18,224 bases of DNA from an uncultured Clostridia bacterium (lineage in GTDB: Bacteria; Bacillota; Clostridia; Oscillospirales; Butyricicoccaceae), in contig CAJUJQ010000058.1 in NCBI GenBank assembly GCA_910586575.1, forward strand, positions 1-18,224, written 5' to 3'. Each line of letters begins with the position of its first letter. Within the stretch, counting starts at the first letter, position 1. The notes beneath the pieces are model-generated. The model did not search any database and had not been told where the DNA came from. It saw only the letters and a list, made by a program, of their open reading frames with translations. The translations under genes were made by a program, and so were the position numbers. Shown piece after piece: positions 13,231 through 18,224 of the stretch.

Positions 13231-13347
13231 ATAGGTTCAGGAAAGCGGTTTTGATGATCTTGTCCCCTTTTTGGAGGGCTGCCCGGCCGGCGGCTGATTT
13301 TTCCTAATTAACCTTTCCGAATGAGAAGCGGGAAGGCTCGAAACCTA
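13231..13347 (+). ncRNA. Structured 5' leader of the symporter mRNA (candidate cis-regulatory RNA)
   Basis: Beginning at the predicted transcription start, TAGGTT (13232-13237) pairs with AACCTA (13342-13347) to close a domain holding at least two arms: AGGAAA (13239-13244) with TTTCCT (13300-13305), enclosing a GC-rich stretch, and CCTTTCCG (13312-13319) with CGGGAAGG (13329-13336, one G-U pair). This is a three-way-junction plan as in many riboswitches. I do not recognise a known class. No terminator hairpin is obvious downstream, so any control would act at another level. Pairing was judged by eye. Confidence 0.4.
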
Positions 13348-13412
13348 GAGTAAAAAAGTGTTAAAACATTAAAGAGAAGCAATTAAAAATTCATAGAGAA
13401 GAGGGCAAGGTT

Positions 13413-15044
13413 ATGGTATTTACTGTCGTTACATTTGTCGCCTTTACGGTCCTTGTTGCGGTGCTCTCCTGGTGGAAAACCCGTGACGACGACCTGTCTA
13501 CCAAGGAAGGGTATTTCCTTGCGGGGCGCGGCCTGCCGGGTATCGTCATCGCGGGTTCGCTGATGATGACCAACCTGTCTGCCGAGCAGCTGGTCGGCAC
13601 CAACGGCCAGGCATTTGCGGGCAATATGAGCACCATGGCATGGGAAGCTACCTCGGCGTTCGCGCTGATTGTGCTGGCGTTCGTATTCCTGCCGAAGCTC
13701 CTGAAGGGCGGCATTGCAACAATCCCCGAGTTTTTTGAAATGCGGTACGACACCTTCACCATGCGGATGTTTTCATTGCTGTTCCTGATTGCGTATGTCG
13801 TTACCATGCTGCCGACCATCCTGTATTCGGGCGCGGTCGCGCTGGTCCGTATTTTCGACATTGAAGGCATGTTCGGCGTCAGCTATTTCACCGCGATTAC
13901 GGTCATTTGTATCGGTACCGGCGTTATCGGCATGTGCTACGCGGTTTTCGGCGGCCTGAAGGCGGTTGCTTACTCCGATACGATTAACGGCGTCGGCCTG
14001 ATTATCGGCGGCTTCGCCATCCCGATCCTGGCGTTCACCGCGCTGGGCAAGCTCGACGGCGGCGGGTTCTTTGCCGGTGTACAGCATTTCATCACCGCTA
14101 CCCCTGAAAAAATGAACGCATGGTCGTCTCCCACGGCGCTTCCGCCGGAAATCCCGTGGCCGCTGCTGTTTACCGGCATGTTTGTCAATAACATGTTTTA
14201 CTGGGCGACCAACCAGTCGATCATCCAGCGTTCTTTGGGCGGTAAAAACCTCGCAGAGAGCCAGAAAGGCGCAATCTGGGCAGGCTTCTTCAAGTGCCTG
14301 GACGTTTTCGTCATCGTTATCCCTGGCGTTATGGCGTTCCAGCTGCTGGCTGCAAACGGCCAGATGGATACCTCGGTCGGCATGGCGGCTGACCAGGCGT
14401 ACCCGCTGCTCGTTATGGAAGTGCTCCCCAAGCCGCTGATGGGCTTCTTCGCGGCGGTTATGTTCGGCGCAATTCTGTCGTCGTTCAACTCGGTACTGAA
14501 TTCAGCCTCCACCATCTTCACGCTCAACGTTTGGCAGCCCATCTGGGGCAAGAATGCCGACAACAATCAGGTTGTTAAAACCGGCCAGCTGTTTGGCACA
14601 ATCGTCGGCGTTGTTGCGATTGCCATTTCCCCGTTTGTTATGTACTTCGGCACCGGCATCATGAATTTTATCAATGAGTGCTGGGGATTCTTCTCCATGC
14701 CGCTGCTGACGGCGGTGCTGTTCGGCCTGCTGACCAAACGCGCTCCCGCAATCGCCCCGAAAATCGTTGTTCCCATCCATATGGTACTGTACGGCGCCAG
14801 CAAGGTTATCCCGTTCTTCAGCCGGTTCCATTACCTGTATGTCGTATTCGCGCTGTTTGTGCTGGAATGCATCATCTACGCGGTATGTATCAGGGTTTGC
14901 CCGCGTGACAAGGATTGGGAGATGCCCGATGCAAAGATTATGGATATGACCCCGTGGAAAACGGGCAAGATCTGGGCGACTGCCGGTGCGGCTGTTGTCG
15001 TGGTTATGTACATCATTTTCTCCCCCATCGGTATTGGCAAATAA
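13413..15044 (+). CDS. Sodium:solute symporter (SSS family), sugar-type
   Basis: 543 residues, an integral membrane protein with about 14 hydrophobic segments, normal for SSS carriers that couple Na+ entry to solute uptake. EGYFLAGRGLPG near 31-42 and MTNLSAEQLVGTNGQAFAGN near 52-71 match the unwound first-helix region of SGLT/YidK-like transporters. KAVAYSDTINGVGLIIGG and AAVMFGAILSSFNSVLNSAST are later family motifs, the second forming part of the Na+ site (the SSFNS serines). The start follows GAGGGCAAGG. The gene has its own promoter and a 180-base leader but belongs by context to the AraC, epimerase and dehydrogenase module. The substrate is probably a sugar, sugar acid or cyclitol. It ends at a strong terminator. 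Confidence 0.92.
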   Translation: MVFTVVTFVAFTVLVAVLSWWKTRDDDLSTKEGYFLAGRGLPGIVIAGSLMMTNLSAEQLVGTNGQAFAGNMSTMAWEATSAFALIVLAFVFLPKLLKGGIATIPEFFEMRYDTFTMRMFSLLFLIAYVVTMLPTILYSGAVALVRIFDIEGMFGVSYFTAITVICIGTGVIGMCYAVFGGLKAVAYSDTINGVGLIIGGFAIPILAFTALGKLDGGGFFAGVQHFITATPEKMNAWSSPTALPPEIPWPLLFTGMFVNNMFYWATNQSIIQRSLGGKNLAESQKGAIWAGFFKCLDVFVIVIPGVMAFQLLAANGQMDTSVGMAADQAYPLLVMEVLPKPLMGFFAAVMFGAILSSFNSVLNSASTIFTLNVWQPIWGKNADNNQVVKTGQLFGTIVGVVAIAISPFVMYFGTGIMNFINECWGFFSMPLLTAVLFGLLTKRAPAIAPKIVVPIHMVLYGASKVIPFFSRFHYLYVVFALFVLECIIYAVCIRVCPRDKDWEMPDAKIMDMTPWKTGKIWATAGAAVVVVMYIIFSPIGIGK

Positions 15045-15058
15045 TCAAATACTGTAAC

Positions 15059-15103
15059 AAAAACCTGTCCCACCGGCGCACGGCCTGGCGGGACAGGTTT
15101 TTT
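15059..15103. terminator. Bidirectional terminator between convergent genes
   Basis: AAACCTGTCCC (15061-15071) and GGGACAGGTTT (15090-15100) form an eleven-base perfect stem with runs of T on either strand. It serves the symporter and the convergent GNAT gene. Confidence 0.9.
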
Positions 15104-15115
15104 GAACGTTGGACG

Positions 15116-15619
15116 TTACTTGAAACAGGCAAACAGCACGCTGTCGAGCAGCTTCCCGTTTTTACAAACGCGCTGGCAAAAATAGCCTTCGCGGATGAAT
15201 AAATTTTTCTCAAGCACGCGGATGGAGCCTGGATTCGTTGTCAGCGTTTCGGCTTCGATGCGGATGGTATCAGTTTCACGGAACGCCTTTTCACAAATTT
15301 GCCGCACTGCTTCGGAAGCAACGCCGTGCCCCCAACGGCTTCTGCCGACCCAGTAGCCCAGCTCCGCCGAGCGGTGGTAGACATCGTCCCCAAAGGTCAG
15401 GCTGATGCCACCGACAACGCTGCCGTTCTCGGTGATGGCATACAGCCAGCCCTTGTCGTCGGTCGTGCGCCGGGCCAGGTTGATGAAAAACGCGGCGTCC
15501 TCCTCCGTGTATGGGGAAGGGAAGGTATCGCGCAGCTGCTCCGCAATCTGTGGGTCATTAGCGATTTCGGCGAGGGCGGTACAGTCCGCGTCTTTCCAGT
15601 TTCTCAGTTCAATTGACAT
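15116..15619 (-). CDS. GNAT N-acetyltransferase under T-box control
   Basis: 167 residues of the RimJ/RimL-like acetyltransferase group. LRNWKDADCTALAEIANDPQ is a typical start, GGISLTFGDDVYHRSAELGYWVG leads to RSRWGHGVASEAVRQI, the acetyl-CoA loop (WGHGVA), and NPGSIRVLEKNLFIREGYF is the usual C-terminal block with the Asn and Tyr of the family. I chose ATG 15619, which has AAAGGAAG eleven bases upstream; an in-frame TTG further up overlaps that site. A T-box leader with its own TTGACA promoter lies directly upstream, so expression should rise when a particular tRNA is uncharged. That makes an amino-acid-related substrate plausible. The acceptor is unknown. Confidence 0.9.
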   Translation of the reverse strand: MSIELRNWKDADCTALAEIANDPQIAEQLRDTFPSPYTEEDAAFFINLARRTTDDKGWLYAITENGSVVGGISLTFGDDVYHRSAELGYWVGRSRWGHGVASEAVRQICEKAFRETDTIRIEAETLTTNPGSIRVLEKNLFIREGYFCQRVCKNGKLLDSVLFACFK

Positions 15620-15680
15620 TGCAAAAGCACTTCCTTTCAAACATCAGGCAATCAAAATAAAAATAATCAAAAAATGAATG

Positions 15681-15980
15681 AAAAAACTCCCCTCCCTGAA
15701 ATGGATTTTCAAGGACGAGAGCAAAGTGCTTCGTGTTACCACCTGAATTTATCCGCCCCTCACGGCGGCGGACCTCTGCAAGTACGGAAGGGGAAGCCCC
15801 TCGATACTCTGGCGCTGTAATGGGCGCTCCCATCGCAGCCTTACGCAAAATAACGCTCGGTGCGCGGCTCCAAGACCATTTTCCGGCGTGCCCTCCGCGA
15901 CCCCTTCCACCAACCGGGGACTCTCTGTGCCTTTGGGCAGGCTGTACTTTTCTTTTCATTGCCTTTGCTTATGAAAGATT
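15681..15980 (-). promoter_or_regulatory. T-box leader (tRNA-sensing riboswitch)
   Basis: On the minus strand the conserved T-box AGGTGGTAACACG lies at 15744-15732. The terminator arms CTCGTCCTTGAAA and TTTCAGGGAGGGGAG are followed by TTTTTT (15719-15681). Upstream, AAGTACAGCC (AGTA of the specifier-loop E motif), CAGAGAGTC and GGTTGGTGGAAGGGG fit Stem I, and a GC-rich Stem III lies just before the T-box. The specifier region reads GGAAAATGGTCTTGGAGCC near 15885-15867. By analogy with leaders in which the codon precedes (A/G)TCTTGGAG, the specifier is probably ATG (Met); AAT (Asn) is the next candidate. The identity is inference, but the T-box class is firm. Confidence 0.9.
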
Positions 15981-15986
15981 AGTTTC

Positions 15987-16015
15987 AGTATATCCCGAAA
16001 GGCCGTATTTGTCAA
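15987..16015 (-). promoter_or_regulatory. Promoter of the T-box/GNAT transcript
   Basis: On the minus strand TTGACA (16015-16010) and TATACT (15992-15987) are exactly 17 bases apart, with transcription starting near 15980. Confidence 0.85.
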
Positions 16016-16060
16016 GGGGGTAAACGATTTTTTTGGAGGCAGATGAAAGGGTTTCAAATA

Positions 16061-16258
16061 TATGGTCATTGACGGCGGAATTGCCGTGATTCGCAGGAAT
16101 ATTGTGTCTTTCCTGTAGGACGCCGCATCCGGGAAGGATTTGAATACTTGCCGCCGCAGTAATTTCAGCGTCATGAGCATGAAAGCGGTGCGCGGTGATT
16201 TGAACATTGCGCGCGCGGTGACGCTGACGCAAGAGCATTTTCAGCAGCACAGCGTGTA
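16061..16258 (+). pseudogene. Possible decayed gene tail, unidentified
   Basis: One plus-strand frame runs from ATG 16061 to TAA 16258 with a single TAG inside (near 16115). After the TAG it reads DAASGKDLNTC and, further on, SVMSMKAVRGDLNIARAV. The KAVxGD stretch faintly recalls the KAVQGDTGHAQ block of some tyrosine recombinases, but this is too weak to call. A good plus-strand terminator at 16313-16348 has no other gene to serve, which favours a lost plus-strand gene here. The remaining bases of 16021-16312 show nothing else. Confidence 0.2.
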
Positions 16259-16312
16259 ATGAATGGCTGTGATTTTGAATAGACTTGAAAACAATCGTCT
16301 GGAAATAGAAAG

Positions 16313-16348
16313 CAGGGACACCCCGGAAAAGGGGCGTTCCTGTTTTTT
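16313..16348 (+). terminator. Orphan terminator upstream of the TraX-family gene
   Basis: CAGGGACACCCC and GGGGCGTTCCTG pair with one mismatch and one G-U pair around GGAAAA, followed by TTTTTT. No intact plus-strand gene precedes it. Confidence 0.8.
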
Positions 16349-16403
16349 GATGGAAGATTACAAAATGTTTACAATTCTGTCATGCTTCCCCCGTTGGATG
16401 GTG

Positions 16404-16409
16404 TATAAT
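16404..16409 (+). promoter_or_regulatory. Probable -10 element of the TraX-family gene
   Basis: TATAAT lies 26 bases before the ATG at 16435. No convincing -35 is visible (CATGCT at the 17-base position). Confidence 0.45.
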
Positions 16410-16434
16410 AGGAAACAGGAAGGATGTGTCACCA

Positions 16435-17181
16435 ATGGAATTGACAGCACAGCAAAAGCCCCTGAACCGGGATACCATCAAATATATTGCCATGTTCACG
16501 ATGCTGCTGAACCATATTGCAAATGCATTCGTGCCGTATGGTTCTATCTGGTATGAAATTTTGGTGGATATCGGGTATTTCACGGCAATCACCATGTGTT
16601 ATTTCCTGGTGGAGGGCTATGAGTATGCCCGCTCCAAACGGAATTACGGTCTGCGGCTGTTTGGCTTTGCGGTGCTTTCGCAGTTCCCGTTCTCACTGGC
16701 GTTCAGTGAGCCGGGGGAGCTGCGCTTTCACGGCTTTAATATGCTGTTTACGCTGTTTATCTGCTTTTTAATCCTCGTTGTCGGGGAAAAGGTGAAAAAT
16801 CCCGTTTTACGGGGCGTGCTTTGGGTGGTGCTGGTGTTCTGCACGGTCAATTCGGACTGGCCGCTGCTTGCCGCAATTTATACGCTGCTGTTCCGCTGGG
16901 CGGGGAAGTCCCACACCAGGCTCAAGGTGGTTTATCCGGTCGCCGCGCTGCTGTTCGCCCTGCTGATGATCCCGAACGGTATCTATCTCTATCCTCTGGG
17001 GGAAGCCGTGCTCCGCACGGTCTGCGGCACGCTGGGAATTTTCGTCTCGGGCGCGTGCATCCTATACCTATACAATGGGCGGCGCGCGGAGCATGGACAG
17101 AATTTTTCAAAATGGTTCTTCTATCTTTTTTACCCCGCCCATCTGCTGGTGATCGGCCTGCTGCATTTTGCCCTTGGATAA
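16435..17181 (+). CDS. TraX-family integral membrane protein
   Basis: 248 residues, almost entirely hydrophobic, with about eight membrane segments. LNRDTIKYIAMFTMLLNHIAN at the start and IGYFTAITMCYFLVEGYEYARSK after it match the TraX family (PF05857), named for F-plasmid TraX, which N-acetylates pilin. Chromosomal clostridial members are common and lack transfer genes, as here. The conserved Asp/Lys near the start and the His in LLNHIAN fit the presumed acyltransferase core. ATG 16435 follows AAGGA by ten bases; an in-frame GTG at 16426 lies too close to that site. It is a single gene with its own -10 and a hairpin after it. The acceptor is unknown, and conjugation should not be assumed. 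Confidence 0.85.
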   Translation: MELTAQQKPLNRDTIKYIAMFTMLLNHIANAFVPYGSIWYEILVDIGYFTAITMCYFLVEGYEYARSKRNYGLRLFGFAVLSQFPFSLAFSEPGELRFHGFNMLFTLFICFLILVVGEKVKNPVLRGVLWVVLVFCTVNSDWPLLAAIYTLLFRWAGKSHTRLKVVYPVAALLFALLMIPNGIYLYPLGEAVLRTVCGTLGIFVSGACILYLYNGRRAEHGQNFSKWFFYLFYPAHLLVIGLLHFALG

Positions 17182-17282
17182 ATATTGCAGAACATGGGGA
17201 TTTTAATAACCTGTTTTGTTTGAATTGACGGCTTTTTGACGGGAACGTGGTTTTCCGCTTTACGGTTCTTGTCAAATATCAC

Positions 17283-17320
17283 AAATCCCGGCGCCAATTT
17301 TGGCGGTATTGCCGGGATTT
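17283..17320. terminator. Hairpin after the TraX-family gene
   Basis: AAATCCCGGC (17283-17292) and GCCGGGATTT (17311-17320) form a perfect ten-base stem with an inner CGCCA/TGGCG stem. The T run is poor (TTTCGTCGTATTTTT), so it may be a weak terminator. Confidence 0.55.
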
Positions 17321-17376
17321 CGTCGTATTTTTACGCGGCAGTGATATCTGGTATGGCTTTTCGAGGGAAAACGTGC

Positions 17377-17382
17377 TATAAT
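17377..17382 (+). promoter_or_regulatory. Probable -10 element of the last gene
   Basis: TATAAT lies 47 bases before the ATG at 17430; the -35 region is not convincing. Confidence 0.4.
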
Positions 17383-17429
17383 ACACAAGTACAAGAATTT
17401 CGCGGTTAAGGCCGCACAGGAGGAACAGT

Positions 17430-18224
17430 ATGCAGCCCAGTCTGGAAAAAATTCTGCCCCATGTCCAAAAGCCCGCGCGGTATGTCGGCGGGGAGTGGGG
17501 TTCTGTCACCAAGGACCGCCGGGCGGTCGAGCTGCGCTTTGCGTTTTGCTTCCCGGACGTGTATGAGGTCGGGATGTCGCATCTCGGCTCACGCATCCTG
17601 TATGGGCTGCTCAATGAGCAGGACGGTATTTGGTGCGAGCGCGTTTTTGCCCCGTGGGTCGATATGGAAAAGGAAATGCGCGCGGCGGGCATCCCGCTGT
17701 ATGGGCTGGAATCGGGCGACCCGCTGACGGAATTTGATATCCTGGGTTTTACGCTCCAATATGAGCTTTCTTTTACGAATATTTTGAATATGCTCGATTT
17801 GGGCGGCATTTCGCCGCTGGCCAGCGAGCGCATCGGGCTGAAAAACCTGGTTGTGGCGGGTGGCCCCTGCGCCTATAACCCCGAGCCGCTCTGCGATTTT
17901 ATCGACCTCTTTATGATTGGCGACGGGGAAGAGGTCATGTTAGATTTGACCAACCTTTACCGCGAGGCCAAGTGCGGCAACTGGACAAAGCACGATTTCC
18001 TGGTGCGCGCGGCGCAGATTGAGGGTATTTATGTGCCGTCGCTGTACGAAGTCGCTTACCATGAGAATGGAACGGTTAAGGCTATTACACCTACCGAAGG
18101 TGCGCCTGCTGTCGTACAAAAGCGTATCGTTACCGACCTTGACAGCATGTATTACCCGGAAAATTTCGTTGTGCCGTCTACCGATATCGTTTTTGACCGT
18201 GCAATGGTTGAGCTGTTTCGGGGC
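17430..18224 (+). CDS. TIGR03960-type B12-binding-domain radical SAM protein (5' part)
   Basis: 265 residues are visible and the frame is still open at the window end. MQPSLEKILPHVQKPARYVG, FAFCFPDVYEVGMSHLGSRILY, NMLDLGGISPLASER and VVAGGPCAYNPEPLCDFIDLFMIGDGEE match the N-terminal cobalamin-binding-like region of the TIGR03960 radical SAM family. The sequence stops at MVELFRG, where the family continues into the CxxxCxxC iron-sulfur motif, so the catalytic part lies outside. AGGAGG (17418-17423) is six bases before the ATG. In related genomes this gene is usually followed by a DUF2344 (TIGR03936) gene and ribonuclease G; that cannot be checked here. The modified substrate is not established to my knowledge. 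Confidence 0.9.
   Translation, partial: MQPSLEKILPHVQKPARYVGGEWGSVTKDRRAVELRFAFCFPDVYEVGMSHLGSRILYGLLNEQDGIWCERVFAPWVDMEKEMRAAGIPLYGLESGDPLTEFDILGFTLQYELSFTNILNMLDLGGISPLASERIGLKNLVVAGGPCAYNPEPLCDFIDLFMIGDGEEVMLDLTNLYREAKCGNWTKHDFLVRAAQIEGIYVPSLYEVAYHENGTVKAITPTEGAPAVVQKRIVTDLDSMYYPENFVVPSTDIVFDRAMVELFRG

Noticed and set aside
15609..15959. 116-codon minus-strand frame upstream of the second GNAT gene
   Set aside because: It coincides with the T-box leader, whose conserved RNA motifs explain the sequence.
16435..17181. TraX gene as a sign of a conjugative element
   Set aside because: No relaxase, coupling protein, mating-pair or integrase gene is near, and chromosomal TraX-family genes are widespread in Clostridia.

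Overview
The window looks like chromosomal DNA of a moderately GC-rich, Gram-positive anaerobe of the class Clostridia, probably an Oscillospiraceae/Ruminococcaceae-type gut organism. This is inferred from strong GGAGG-type ribosome binding sites, TTGACA/TATAAT promoters with 17-bp spacing, a T-box leader, and gene families typical of that group (TIGR03960-type radical SAM, TraX-family membrane protein, SF0329-family relic, LUD-domain protein). No tRNA, rRNA or CRISPR array was seen.

Layout. Positions 1-700 hold two decayed IS3-family insertion sequences on the minus strand, both with the middle of the element missing. Next come a plus-strand MalY/PatB-type aminotransferase (809-2020) and a bidirectional terminator. 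A minus-strand block follows: a phosphoglycolate-phosphatase-like HAD domain fused to a LUD domain (2099-3322), an internally deleted SF0329-family pseudogene, and a coupled pair of radical SAM genes (3666-5835) preceded by a direct repeat. malQ (minus) and trmB (plus) are divergent from good promoters. trmB is followed by a GNAT acetyltransferase and a DUF4180 gene whose expected start codon is missing. Two tandem terminators and a 125-bp element with inverted ends lie next.

Positions 9812-15044 form the clearest functional module: an AraC-family regulator divergent from a sugar phosphate isomerase/epimerase-like protein, a Gfo/Idh/MocA dehydrogenase and a sodium:solute symporter. The likely role is import and oxidation or epimerisation of a sugar, polyol or sugar acid; the substrate is unknown. 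The symporter has its own strong promoter and a roughly 117-nt leader that can fold as a three-way junction.

The right part holds a second GNAT gene (minus) under a clear T-box leader, a short unexplained stretch ending in an orphan terminator, a TraX-family membrane protein, and the 5' part of a TIGR03960-type radical SAM gene cut by the window edge. The points most worth following are the T-box-controlled acetyltransferase, the folded leader of the symporter, the HAD-LUD fusion, the paired radical SAM operon, the 125-bp inverted-end element and the repeated internal-deletion pattern in the first 3.7 kb. I did not find a convincing wholly new multi-gene system.
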